NCBI GenBank assembly: GCA_965246845.1
Contig: CBDFFR010000014.1
Location: 62,001-126,000, forward strand
Direction of reading: 5' to 3'
Length of the DNA: 64,000 nt
Origin: JBBRMW01 sp965246845
Lineage (GTDB): Bacteria; Chloroflexota; Anaerolineae; Aggregatilineales; UBA2796
Positions 25,584 to 33,891 of this stretch are shown piece after piece. The notes below the pieces were generated by a model. The model was not told where the DNA came from. It did not search any database and was given only the letters and a program-made list of their open reading frames with translations. A program made the translations under genes and the position numbers. Position 1 is the first letter of the stretch. Each line of letters starts with the position of its first letter.

Positions 25584-27022
25584 TGCAGCAATACAACCTA
25601 TGGATCGATGGCGGCTGGGTGCAGGGCAGCAATCCCGCGCTCATGCAAATTGAAAACCCGGCCACAGGCCAACCGCTCGCGGAAGTCTACGACGCCAGCC
25701 GCGCAGACGTGGACCGTGCGGTACAGGCCGCGCACGCCGCGTTTTACGATGGGCGCTGGTCGCGGCTGACGCCTGCCGAGCGTTCCCGCGCGCTCTACAA
25801 ACTCGGTGATCTGCTTGAGCAGAATGCGGAGCGCTTCGCCCGTGCCGAATCGGAGAATACGGGCAAGCCGTTTGGGTTTGTCAGCCTCGGCGCGGATTTG
25901 CCGTTCAGCGTCGATAACCTGCGCTTCTTCTCCGCCGCTGCGCGCGATACACACGGCAACAGCGCTGGCGAATATGCGAAGGGTTTCACGAGTATCTATC
26001 GTAAGGAGCCGGTCGGCGTGGTCGGGCAGATCGCGCCCTGGAATTACCCGCTCATGATGGGTATCTGGAAGTTCGGACCCGCGCTCGCGGCGGGCTGCAC
26101 GGTCGTCCTCAAACCCGCGCCAACCACGCCGATTACGTCCTTGCTGCTCGCGGAACTGAGCGCCGAAGCGGGCATCCCGCCGGGCGTATTGAACGTGATC
26201 AGCGGCGGCAACGATGCCGGGCAAGCGCTGGTCGAGCATCCGCTGGTGCGTATGGTCAGCCTGACGGGTTCGACGGGGACGGGTAAGAAGATCATGAAGA
26301 CCGCTGCCGATACGCTCAAGCGGGTTCACCTCGAACTCGGCGGCAAAGCGCCGTTCATCGTCTTCGAAGACGCCGACGCCGAAGTCGTGGCTGCGGCTGC
26401 GACGCTTGCTGCGACCTTCAACACCGGGCAGGATTGCACCGCTGCAACGCGCATTTACGCGCACGAGAGCAAACTCGGCGAGGTGCAGGAAGCGCTTGTC
26501 GCCGCGATGCGCGCGGTGAAGGTGGGGGAGCCGTTCGCGGAAGGCGTGCAGATGGGACCCCTGATCAGCGCGACGCAGCGTGACCGCGTGGAAGGCTTCA
26601 TCGAGCGCGCGAAAGCGGGCGGCGTGAAGGTCCTGACGGGTGGCACGCGGCACGAAAACGGCGGCGGTTATTATTTCGAGCCGACCGTGATTGCGGACGC
26701 GGATCAAAAAGCGGAAGTGATCCAGAGTGAGATTTTCGGTCCGGTGTTGACGGTAAGCAGCTTCCACGATGCAGAAGACGCCATCGCACTCGGCAACGAT
26801 GTTCCGTATGGCCTCGCGGCTTCAGTCTGGTCGAAGGACCTCAGCCGCGCCATGCGGGTCGCACGCGAACTCGAATTCGGCACGGTCTGGATCAACGATC
26901 ATATTCCACTTGCGTCCGAGACACCGCACGGCGGTTTCAAGCAATCTGGCTTCGGCAAGGATTTATCGGCTGAGGCGGTGAATGATTACAAGATCACGAA
27001 GCACGTCATGATCAAAAACTGA
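25583..27022 (+). CDS. aminobutyraldehyde-type (PatD-like) aldehyde dehydrogenase
   Basis: The 479-residue protein is an aldehyde dehydrogenase with the oxyanion Asn in IAPWNYPLMMGIWK, the nucleotide motif LTGSTGTGKKIM, Glu in LELGGKAPFIVF and the catalytic Cys in FNTGQDCTAATR. The pattern (NPATGQPLAEVYDAS, FSVDNLRFFSAAARDTHG) is closest to gamma-aminobutyraldehyde dehydrogenases of putrescine breakdown. Together with the aminotransferase and gabD this gives putrescine to GABA to succinate. The start at 25583 has an AGGAGT ribosome site inside the preceding gene and overlaps that gene's stop by one base. Betaine-aldehyde dehydrogenase is the alternative. Confidence 0.87.
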   Translation: MQQYNLWIDGGWVQGSNPALMQIENPATGQPLAEVYDASRADVDRAVQAAHAAFYDGRWSRLTPAERSRALYKLGDLLEQNAERFARAESENTGKPFGFVSLGADLPFSVDNLRFFSAAARDTHGNSAGEYAKGFTSIYRKEPVGVVGQIAPWNYPLMMGIWKFGPALAAGCTVVLKPAPTTPITSLLLAELSAEAGIPPGVLNVISGGNDAGQALVEHPLVRMVSLTGSTGTGKKIMKTAADTLKRVHLELGGKAPFIVFEDADAEVVAAAATLAATFNTGQDCTAATRIYAHESKLGEVQEALVAAMRAVKVGEPFAEGVQMGPLISATQRDRVEGFIERAKAGGVKVLTGGTRHENGGGYYFEPTVIADADQKAEVIQSEIFGPVLTVSSFHDAEDAIALGNDVPYGLAASVWSKDLSRAMRVARELEFGTVWINDHIPLASETPHGGFKQSGFGKDLSAEAVNDYKITKHVMIKN

Positions 27023-27072
27023 GCCACTAACCTCGTCGCTACTGATTTGCCGAAAGTAGGGACGATTGAGAA

Positions 27073-28017
27073 CTACAAATACTTCTGCACGGCAGCCGTG
27101 AGTTTCTCAAGAAAACTCTCATAGCGGCTTACAGTTAGAACCGCAAGATATGCGCTTATACGCCATAACTCACGTCTTTCAAGGAAGTCGGGCGAGATCG
27201 TGGCTACCTCGTTATATCCGCTGAAAACATCATCAGGCACGGGCTGGAAGTAGTCGATCAGGGCGAGGTCAATTTCCGGGTGTCCATAGTACACAGCAGG
27301 ATCAATCACTACTGTGCCTTTTTCCGTGCTGATGAAATTGTTTTGCTGCGCGTCACCATGCAGGAGCGTCGGCCTGATTTCAGGACCGCACAGGTCAGGA
27401 AGTCGCGTTATCAGCTTTTCGACCTGCCGCATCGTATCCAATGACACCGCTCCGGCATCTACCGCAGTCCTGAGCCAGGGGCGCAGCCGCCGCTCAGCGT
27501 AAAAGGTCGGCCAATCGCTCATCAGGGTATTATCCTGATACAAAGGTCCAAAGTAGCCGGGAGTCTCCAGGCCGAATTCGGGTCCCTTCACCTGATGAAT
27601 TCTGGCAAGTGTTCGACCAAAATCTCGCCAGCGGTCCGGGGTCTTTTCTACTGCTTGAACAGCCTCAAGCAGCATGATACATCCGCCATCTACCGTAATG
27701 AGATCAATCGGTGTTGGGATGAGGACCCCGGCATGTTTAGCGAGCAGCCGCAGCCCTGCAAGTTCAATCTGAAATTGCTCCAATCCATTTGCCGCGTCGC
27801 TAAACTTTGCAAATACACTGAAGGAACCATCAGAAAGGACGAGTGCTGGATGACTCGCAAAGTCAGCAAAATCCATAATATTCTGTACTTGCCAAGAACG
27901 ACCAAGATACCGCGTAACTACCTGTTCGACAGCCATCCGAGTAGGCTTATTTAGCAGTTTATTTGGCGGCCACTGGCCGCGCGGCATACTTTCGGGAAGT
28001 TTCAGGGTCATCAGCAT
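27073..28017 (-). CDS. fructosamine kinase/aminoglycoside phosphotransferase-like protein
   Basis: The 314-residue protein has a protein-kinase-like fold with the fructosamine-kinase catalytic motifs: RPTLLHGDAQQNNFIS (His-Gly-Asp, catalytic loop, about residues 217-232), then VVIDPAVYYGHPEIDLAL (metal Asp), both in the usual order, and an N-lobe strand FSVFAKFSDA. Bacterial members phosphorylate ketosamines or related sugars to repair glycated amines; the N-lobe Lys is the expected ATP contact. Several starts are possible; the family usually begins close to the Met at about residue 28 (27936). The gene is AT-richer than its neighbours and is followed by no obvious partner. Confidence 0.75.
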   Translation of the reverse strand: MLMTLKLPESMPRGQWPPNKLLNKPTRMAVEQVVTRYLGRSWQVQNIMDFADFASHPALVLSDGSFSVFAKFSDAANGLEQFQIELAGLRLLAKHAGVLIPTPIDLITVDGGCIMLLEAVQAVEKTPDRWRDFGRTLARIHQVKGPEFGLETPGYFGPLYQDNTLMSDWPTFYAERRLRPWLRTAVDAGAVSLDTMRQVEKLITRLPDLCGPEIRPTLLHGDAQQNNFISTEKGTVVIDPAVYYGHPEIDLALIDYFQPVPDDVFSGYNEVATISPDFLERRELWRISAYLAVLTVSRYESFLEKLTAAVQKYL

Positions 28018-28180
28018 TTCTCGTCTGTTGAACGGCTTAATTCTATACGCCAGTGCGATGTTTCCGAGAACATTGCAATTTCAGCGCGGCTGGAAAATAA
28101 TTCGCATCCTAAGTTGTTCTTTTCTGTGAGAAAAGACGTAATGCTCAAGAACTACGCATTAAAAGTGGTTGTGAGGCTGC

Positions 28181-28900
28181 GTGATGGCTGACGGTGTGCT
28201 GCTCCAGACGCTCGCCCTGTCGTTGAGTGAAGCGGCAGATGGCGCGCGCTGCCAGATCGAGGTGCGGCACGATCCGGCGGCGCTTGGGTCGGCGGCCTCG
28301 CTCTGGCTGGAACTGGATGGACGCCTGATCGATCAGCCGTTGACGCAGTTCGTCAGCCGCGAGGCGAGCAGCGCAAGCGCGATTTTTGAATATGCGGAAC
28401 AAGTCGCGGGCGAGGTAGCGTTATGGCTGCAAACGCAGGGTTGGCGGCGCGTCGATTCGGGTCCGATCAAGCACGGCGAAGCGACCCTGTGGCGTCTCGT
28501 TTATAATGCGCCGTCGCGCAGTCCTGATAGCGTCACGACGGCGCGGTTCACTCCCTACCTGAGCGCGCTCAAAGCCGAAGCAGAATGCCTGCTCGTGCAT
28601 GAATACAGCTACGAGTCGCGCGGTAGCCTCTCGCTCGCCGATGAGGTGCTGCTGCGTTGGGGGAAGCAATCCCGCGCGCTGCGCAGCGCCGACTCCGCGC
28701 AGCCGGAAGCGCTGGCGAGCCTCTTCATGGAGGGCGAAGCGTTTGCGGAACAGGCTGCCGCGTGGCTCACGCAGAACGGCTGGAAGTTCACGCGCCGCGA
28801 ACGGCAGTGGCAGCGCCCGCAATCGCTTTCCAATTTTGGCGCGACGAATATTGCGATTACGCGCCATTTCGAGCGGAAGAAGCGGTTTGGGTTGTTCTAG
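28181..28900 (+). CDS. unknown protein with internal helix duplication
   Basis: I recognise no family in this 239-residue protein. It starts at a GTG (or the ATG three bases on). No signal peptide or membrane helix is seen, so it should be cytosolic. Two similar helix-plus-Trp segments occur, AEQVAGEVALWLQTQGWRRV at about residues 72-91 and FAEQAAAWLTQNGWKFTRR near 189-207, each followed by a basic patch. This suggests an internal duplication. The surrounding gene content gives no clue. The 163-base gap upstream is AT-rich and probably holds its promoter. Confidence 0.6.
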   Translation: MMADGVLLQTLALSLSEAADGARCQIEVRHDPAALGSAASLWLELDGRLIDQPLTQFVSREASSASAIFEYAEQVAGEVALWLQTQGWRRVDSGPIKHGEATLWRLVYNAPSRSPDSVTTARFTPYLSALKAEAECLLVHEYSYESRGSLSLADEVLLRWGKQSRALRSADSAQPEALASLFMEGEAFAEQAAAWLTQNGWKFTRRERQWQRPQSLSNFGATNIAITRHFERKKRFGLF

Positions 28901-28917
28901 CGGGAACGTGATTGCTT

Positions 28918-29027
28918 TGTAGGGGCGGACCCGTGTGTCCGCCCGGAATTGAAAAATGGGTCGGTCAAGCCCGAACCCTACACTGGAGATCGCATCTTGT
29001 GTAGGGGCGGATCCGTGTGTCCACCCA
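28918..29027. repeat. family A palindromes (three units)
   Basis: Units at about 28918-28945, 28958-28983 and 29000-29027 fill the first part of the 303-base gap between the unknown protein and the DUF1328 gene. Units two and three face each other across CACTGGAGATCGCATCTTG. The third has lost some pairing (GGATCC...GTCCACCC). Confidence 0.75.
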
Positions 29028-29122
29028 AAATTTCCGTAACACTAATTTTAAGGAATTATCCGCTGACTGTCCCCCATGCGAGGGGTACATTGGGACTATC
29101 CATAAATGCGCCCTACTGCTCA

Positions 29123-29187
29123 TGATGCAATCTCCATTTGGTCTTATAGTATGCATAAGTCGCAATCGCATTTGCAAGATTGCATCA
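29123..29187 (+). promoter_or_regulatory. inverted-repeat leader before the DUF1328 gene
   Basis: An 11-base word TGATGCAATCT (29123-29133) is matched by its exact reverse complement AGATTGCATCA (29177-29187), 43 bases apart, ending 16 bases before the ATG. The space between is AT-rich. It could be a leader hairpin or a protein site; neither is proven. Confidence 0.35.
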
Positions 29188-29203
29188 GATAAGGAAACTC
29201 ACT

Positions 29204-29380
29204 ATGTTGAAATGGGCGATTGGTTTTCTCGTGATCGCGATTATCGCGGGTCTCCTCGGTTTCAGTGGTGTCGCCGCGACAGCATCGGGTATCGCGCAAA
29301 TCCTGTTCATCATTTTCGCTGTGCTGTTCGTCCTTGCGCTGTTGGGTGGGTTGTTTGTTGGTCGCAAACTGATCAATTAA
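29204..29380 (+). CDS. DUF1328 small membrane protein
   Basis: The 58-residue peptide has two membrane helices with the DUF1328 (YtjA) pattern: MLKWAIGFLVIAIIAGLLGF, then GVAATASGIAQILFIIFAVLFV and a short basic end. The family is widespread, often induced by stress, and its function is unknown. The ATG at 29204 follows an AAGGA ribosome site. A strong terminator hairpin lies 30 bases after the stop, so the gene is a single transcript. Confidence 0.9.
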   Translation: MLKWAIGFLVIAIIAGLLGFSGVAATASGIAQILFIIFAVLFVLALLGGLFVGRKLIN

Positions 29381-29410
29381 CGTTACTGACAGTCAATTGA
29401 AGAGTGAGAT

Positions 29411-29435
29411 GAGCCGGAGCTATTCCGGCTCTTTT
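29411..29435 (+). terminator. rho-independent terminator after the DUF1328 gene
   Basis: A perfect 8-base stem GAGCCGGA / TCCGGCTC closes a 5-base loop (GCTAT) and is followed by TTTT at 29432-29435. It lies between the DUF1328 stop and the PPK2 ribosome site. Confidence 0.85.
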
Positions 29436-29510
29436 CATGCCAGGCAAGCGGCGAAGGGCAAGGCACGCTACAATCGCTTAACAAATCCTTCACATTACGG
29501 AGAGTGCCTC

Positions 29511-30320
29511 ATGGCCGACCAGCCGCTGATCCCGCCTTTTGGAAAAAAAGTTCATCTCAAGGATTACGACCCCGGTTATTCGGGTGGACTGCACAACGAT
29601 GACACCTCCAAGGCGCAAATCGAAGCCGACCTCAAGCGCCTCGCAGAACTGCAAAATCGCCTGTATGCGGACTCCAAAAAATCAATATTGATTGTTCTGC
29701 AAGCGATTGATACGGGCGGCAAGGATGGCACGATCAGTCACGTTTTCCGGGGGATGAACCCGCAGGGCATACAAATCACGGCGTTCAAAGCTCCGACTGC
29801 TGCCGAACTTGCGCACGATTTTTTGTGGCGCGTGCATCCGCATACGCCGGGCAAAGGGATGATCAGCGTGTTCAACCGCTCGCATTACGAGGATGTGCTG
29901 ATTGTGCGTGTGCATGACCTCGTGCCGAAAGCGGTTTGGAAGGAGCGTTACGATCACATCAACGAGTTCGAGGAAATGCTCGCCGAGAGCGGCACGACGA
30001 TCCTAAAGTTTTTTCTGTATATCTCGAGAGAAGAGCAGAAACAGCGCTTCGAGAACCGCATCAAGGACCCGGAAAAGAACTGGAAATTTGCATCGGCAGA
30101 CCTCAAGGAGCGCGAATATTGGGACCAGTACATCGAGGCATTCGAGGACATGCTGACGCAGTGCAACACCAAACACGCGCCCTGGCACATCGTCCCCGCG
30201 AATAAAAAGTGGTATCGCAATCTGGTCGTGGTGCGGACGCTGATCGAGGCGATGGAGAAAATCGACCCGCGCTATCCCGCGCCGGAAAGTGACCTTTCCC
30301 AAATCGTCGTGCCGGATTAA
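29511..30320 (+). CDS. ppk2: polyphosphate kinase 2 family protein
   Basis: The 269-residue protein is a PPK2-type phosphotransferase. It has the Walker A-like IDTGGKDGTISHVF at about residues 68-81, the following GMNPQG, a lid region around WRVHPHTPGKGMI, and the C-terminal YRNLVVVRTLIEAME. PPK2 enzymes move phosphate between inorganic polyphosphate and nucleoside mono- or diphosphates. The single-domain length fits the class that phosphorylates ADP or AMP; I cannot decide which. I chose the ATG at 29511, behind a GGAGAG site; a longer in-frame start would run through the terminator. Its stop lies just before a family A pair and the endonuclease V gene. Confidence 0.9.
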   Translation: MADQPLIPPFGKKVHLKDYDPGYSGGLHNDDTSKAQIEADLKRLAELQNRLYADSKKSILIVLQAIDTGGKDGTISHVFRGMNPQGIQITAFKAPTAAELAHDFLWRVHPHTPGKGMISVFNRSHYEDVLIVRVHDLVPKAVWKERYDHINEFEEMLAESGTTILKFFLYISREEQKQRFENRIKDPEKNWKFASADLKEREYWDQYIEAFEDMLTQCNTKHAPWHIVPANKKWYRNLVVVRTLIEAMEKIDPRYPAPESDLSQIVVPD

Positions 30321-30324
30321 TATG

Positions 30325-30390
30325 CCGGGTCGGTCAAGCCCTACACCGGAGATCGCGTCTTGTGTAGGGGCGGGGCTTGACCTGCCCGAC
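30325..30390. repeat. family A palindrome pair
   Basis: A truncated GGGTCGGTCAAGCCC unit ending CTACACC faces a TGTAGGGGCGGGGCTTGACC unit ending TGCCC, across GGAGATCGCGTCTTG. The pair occupies the gap between PPK2 and endonuclease V. Confidence 0.75.
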
Positions 30391-30420
30391 CAAATAGTAT
30401 CAGACCAAATCAGGAGCGCT

Positions 30421-31086
30421 ATGCAAATTCATCACCTGCACGAGTGGGACCTCTCGCCCGCCGAGGCAATCGCACTGCAAAAGCGGCTCGCCACGCAAGC
30501 ACGTTTCGATGATCCGCTCGATCTGAACGCGGTTCGCACCGTTGCGGGCGTAGATGTGAGCGTGCAGGAGAACATCTCGCAGGCGGCAGTCGTGATCCTG
30601 AGCTATCCTGCGTTGCAGGTGATCGAAACCGTTACGTATCAGATGCCGACGCCATTTCCATACATCCCCGGCCTGCTCACCTTCCGCGAGGGTCCGGTTC
30701 TGGAGCAGGCATTCTTGCAACTGCAAACCGAACCGGATGTGTTCATCTTCGATGGGATGGGGCGTATTCATCCCCGACAAATGGGCATTGCGACGCATTT
30801 GGGGCTGTGGCTGGACCGTCCGACGGTCGGCTGCGGCAAGACGATGTTCGTGGGCGATTACGTGGAGCCACCACCGGAGGCCGGAATGAGCGCCCCGCTG
30901 ATGTATCACGGGCAGCAAATCGGCGCGATCCTGCGCACCCGCGCGAAGGTCAAACCCGTGTTCATTTCCGTTGGGCATCGTGCAAACCTTGCCAGCGCGG
31001 TCGAACTCATTCTGCGCTGCACGACGCGCTACCGCCTGCCGGAGCCGATCCGCGCGGCGCACAATGCGGCGGGGAAGATGAGTTAG
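30421..31086 (+). CDS. nfi: endonuclease V (deoxyinosine 3'-endonuclease)
   Basis: The 221-residue protein carries the endonuclease V core: the first metal Asp in VAGVDVSV (about residue 43), the wedge PYIPGLLTFREGP (with Tyr and the metal Glu), the second Asp in FDGMGRIHPRQMGIATHLG, and the conserved GVGKT-like CGKTMFVGDY. It cleaves DNA one base past deoxyinosine in base-deamination repair. The ATG at 30421 sits behind an AGGAGCG ribosome site; an in-frame start at 30289 would include repeat DNA. The product is cytosolic. Confidence 0.93.
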   Translation: MQIHHLHEWDLSPAEAIALQKRLATQARFDDPLDLNAVRTVAGVDVSVQENISQAAVVILSYPALQVIETVTYQMPTPFPYIPGLLTFREGPVLEQAFLQLQTEPDVFIFDGMGRIHPRQMGIATHLGLWLDRPTVGCGKTMFVGDYVEPPPEAGMSAPLMYHGQQIGAILRTRAKVKPVFISVGHRANLASAVELILRCTTRYRLPEPIRAAHNAAGKMS

Positions 31087-31120
31087 GAAGCACAGCGGGG
31101 AAGGGGAACGAGAAAGCACA

Positions 31121-32104
31121 ATGCGAACAAGATTTATACGCTTGCTGCGTGCATTCATTGTCTTCGCCGTAATCGTTGCACTCGTGGGACTTTATGTGCT
31201 TGGCCTGTGGGGATACCGCGCAATGACGACGGTTGCTTCGCGCTGCGGCGGCGACCCGACCCAGCGCGCCAACACGCCCGCGCAATTCGATTTGCAGGAT
31301 GCCTCGGCGTATCGAATGGCGCAGTTTGAAGCCGTGACATTCGCCAGCCGGGACGCGGCACAGAACCTGCGACTGAGCGCGTTCTACGTCCCGGCAGATC
31401 AGCCAAACGCCCCCGCGGTGATCCTCGTGCATGGCGTATCCGGTTGCAAGCGTATCTCAAGTATGTTGCTCACGGCGGGGATGCTGTACAACGCCGGGTA
31501 CACGGTCCTGCTGCTCGATATGCGTAATCACGGCGACTCGGCGAGCGACAACGGCTTGCAGGCCGCCGGGACCAAAGAATATCGGGATGTGCTGGGCGCG
31601 TATGATTATCTGGTGAACTCGCGCGGTGTGCGCGCCGATCAGGTCGCGCTCTATGGATTTTCGCTCGGTGCAGCGACGGCGCTGATCGCGGCGGGGCAGG
31701 AACCGCGCATCGCTGGAGTGTGGGCGGATAGCCCGTTCGCGGAAGTCTCCACCGAACTCGATTTCATATTTCGCGGGAGTTCAGCGCTCAAGAACCTATC
31801 CCCCGTCGCGCTGTGGGTCGGCAGGCTCGCCACCGGGGACAACCTTCAAAACGCGCTGCTTTCGCCGCTTGCGCAGGTCTCGCGAATTGCGCCACGCCCG
31901 GTCGCGTTCGTTCACGGCACAACGGACGAAACAATCCCGTACAGCGAGACAGAACGCCTTGCAAGTGCATTTACCGCCGCAGGTGACGCGCCCAAAGTCG
32001 TGTGGTTCAGCGAGGGAAACGGACACGGCGCGGCAATTTTCGCACATCTGGAAGCGTATGAGCAGCGCATGGTCGCGTTCTTCCGCGAGGTCTTTGCGAG
32101 GTAA
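31121..32104 (+). CDS. membrane-anchored alpha/beta hydrolase
   Basis: The 327-residue protein has an N-terminal membrane helix (about residues 7-27) followed by an extracytoplasmic alpha/beta hydrolase. The oxyanion segment VILVHGVSGCKR is at about residues 98-109, the nucleophile elbow YGFSLGAA has Ser near residue 184, a likely Asp is in VHGTTDETIPYS, and the His is in EGNGHGAAIFAH. It resembles the BAAT/prolyl-oligopeptidase-like hydrolases often annotated as DUF-type serine aminopeptidases. Substrate unknown. It follows endonuclease V by 34 bases and may share its transcript. Confidence 0.85.
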   Translation: MRTRFIRLLRAFIVFAVIVALVGLYVLGLWGYRAMTTVASRCGGDPTQRANTPAQFDLQDASAYRMAQFEAVTFASRDAAQNLRLSAFYVPADQPNAPAVILVHGVSGCKRISSMLLTAGMLYNAGYTVLLLDMRNHGDSASDNGLQAAGTKEYRDVLGAYDYLVNSRGVRADQVALYGFSLGAATALIAAGQEPRIAGVWADSPFAEVSTELDFIFRGSSALKNLSPVALWVGRLATGDNLQNALLSPLAQVSRIAPRPVAFVHGTTDETIPYSETERLASAFTAAGDAPKVVWFSEGNGHGAAIFAHLEAYEQRMVAFFREVFAR

Positions 32105-32171
32105 AGTTATTGCTTTAACGCATCTGGTATAAAATCAGGCAGATGCTATCGCCACAAGGATAAAACATACA

Positions 32172-33101
32172 GTGAATACGCGAGCAATCGGTGCGCTACA
32201 GGTCTCCGTGATCGGACTCGGCTGCAACAACTTCGGCGGGCGCATCACGCTCGATGAAACCGCAGCGGTGATCGACGCGGCAATCGACGCCGGGATCAAT
32301 CTCTTCGATACCGCCGATGTCTATGGCGGCACGAAAAGCGAGGAATTCATCGGACAATTGCTCGGCGCACGGCGCGAGAAGGTGATCATTGCCAGCAAGT
32401 TCGGGTTGCCTATCGCGGGGCAGGGCGAGGGCGCAAGCCCGGCCTACATCCGGTCGGCGGTGGAAGCCAGCCTCAAACGGTTGAATACGGACCGAATCGA
32501 CCTCTATCAACTGCACCAGCCGGATAGCGCCGTGCCGATTGCGGAGACGCTCGGCGCGTTGAACGATCTCGTGCAGGCAGGCAAGGTGCGCGAGATCGGC
32601 TGCTCGAACTTCTCCGTCGCGCAATTGCAGGAAGCGGAGTCGGCGTCAAAGGCGGGCGGCTTCGCGCGGTTCGTGAGCGTGCAAAATGATTACAGCCTTT
32701 TGCAGCGCGAACCGGAACAGGGCGTCCTCGCGGAGTGCGAGCGCTTGCAAATCGGATTCCTGCCCTATTTCCCGCTCGCAAATGGGCTGCTCACGGGTAA
32801 GTATCGGAAAGGGCAGCCGCTCCCGGAAGGTACGCGCCTCTCGAAAGGTATCCGCGCGCAGGAGACGCTCACGCCGCGCAATCTGGATGTGGTCGAAGCG
32901 CTGATTGGCTTCGCGGAGTCGCGCAGCCACACGGTCCTTGAACTCGCGTTCTCGTGGCTGCTCTCGCGCCCTGCTGTGTCGTCGGTCATCGCGGGCGCGA
33001 CGAAGCCCGCGCAGATTCACGCGAATGCAGCGGCGGCGAACTGGACGCTTACGCCGGATGACCTCGCGCAAATCGATGAGTTGCTGATGCAGCCCGCGTA
33101 G
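32172..33101 (+). CDS. aldo/keto reductase
   Basis: The 309-residue protein is the third aldo/keto reductase of the window. It starts at a GTG and has the tetrad Asp/Tyr in NLFDTADVYGG, Lys in IASKFGLP and His in LYQLHQPDSAVP, with the cofactor loop SVIAGATKPAQIHANA near the end. Its closest relatives by pattern are the general-stress or YajO-like reductases. Substrate unknown. It is co-directional with the membrane hydrolase but separated by 67 bases, and convergent with the liv operon. Confidence 0.9.
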   Translation: MNTRAIGALQVSVIGLGCNNFGGRITLDETAAVIDAAIDAGINLFDTADVYGGTKSEEFIGQLLGARREKVIIASKFGLPIAGQGEGASPAYIRSAVEASLKRLNTDRIDLYQLHQPDSAVPIAETLGALNDLVQAGKVREIGCSNFSVAQLQEAESASKAGGFARFVSVQNDYSLLQREPEQGVLAECERLQIGFLPYFPLANGLLTGKYRKGQPLPEGTRLSKGIRAQETLTPRNLDVVEALIGFAESRSHTVLELAFSWLLSRPAVSSVIAGATKPAQIHANAAAANWTLTPDDLAQIDELLMQPA

Positions 33102-33118
33102 CTATCTGAATATTCCAA

Positions 33119-33155
33119 CGGGTCGGGCAAGCCGCGACCCCTACACCGGAGCGCG
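33119..33155. repeat. family A palindrome, one unit and a partial one
   Basis: The unit GGGTCGGGCAAGCC...CGACCC plus CTACACCGGAGCGCGTAGGG lies between the convergent aldo/keto reductase and livF, where a shared terminator would be expected. Confidence 0.6.
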
Positions 33156-33174
33156 TAGGGTAATGCCCCGCTTC

Positions 33175-33891
33175 TTAGCCTAAATACGCCGCGCGCACGC
33201 GGTCATCATTCAACAAATCGGCGGCGCGTGCCGCAAGCGTGATCGATCCCGCCTCCAGCACGTAGCCCCGGTCGGCGTGTTGCAAGGCCAGCCGCGCGTT
33301 CTGCTCTACGAGCAGGATCGTCACACCCGCCGTGTGCAGTTTGTCGATGATGTTGAAAATCTCACGGACGAGAATCGGGGCGAGGCCGAGACTCGGCTCA
33401 TCCAGCAGCAGCAGGCGCGGGCGCGACATCAACGCGCGGGCAATCGCGAGCATTTGCTGTTCGCCGCCGGAGAGCGTGCCGGCAAGTTGTTTGCGGCGCT
33501 CGGCGAGGCGCGGGAAGGTCGCAAACTGTTGATCGATGTCGCTCAGGATTGCTGCGCGGTCGCCGCGTGTGTACGCACCAAGCATCAGGTTATCGTAAAC
33601 CGTCAGGCGCGAAAGCATCCGGCGACCTTCCGGGCTGTGCGCGATGCCCATCCGCACTGCCAGATCAGGTTTGGCGCGCGTGATGTCCTTGCCGTCGTAA
33701 TGGATGCTGCCCGTGCGCGGCGTGAGCAGTCGCGAGATGGCGCGGAGCGTACTTGTTTTGCCTGCACCATTTGCGCCGAGGAGCGTGACCGTCTCGCCGG
33801 GGAAGACTTGCAGGTTGACGGCTTGCAAGGCCTGAATGCCGCCGTAATTCACGGACATGTCGCGGATGTCGAGCAGGGGCGCGGCGGTCAT
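33175..33891 (-). CDS. livF: branched-chain amino acid ABC transporter ATPase LivF
   Basis: The 238-residue protein is a complete ABC ATPase: Walker A GANGAGKTST at about residue 38, the Q-loop region SPEGRRMLSRLTVYDNL, signature LSGGEQQMLAIARAL, Walker B LLLLDEPSLGLAP and the switch His region LVEQNARLAL. The LAPILV stretch and C-terminus fit LivF. It powers import of leucine, isoleucine or valine, or related amides. Its ATG overlaps the TGA of livG by one base. Confidence 0.94.
   Translation of the reverse strand: MTAAPLLDIRDMSVNYGGIQALQAVNLQVFPGETVTLLGANGAGKTSTLRAISRLLTPRTGSIHYDGKDITRAKPDLAVRMGIAHSPEGRRMLSRLTVYDNLMLGAYTRGDRAAILSDIDQQFATFPRLAERRKQLAGTLSGGEQQMLAIARALMSRPRLLLLDEPSLGLAPILVREIFNIIDKLHTAGVTILLVEQNARLALQHADRGYVLEAGSITLAARAADLLNDDRVRAAYLG

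Noticed and set aside
2271..33101. Three aldo/keto reductases (2271, 8465 and 32172) as a special duplicated set
   Set aside because: They belong to different subgroups, lie far apart and such numbers are normal in soil and sediment bacteria.
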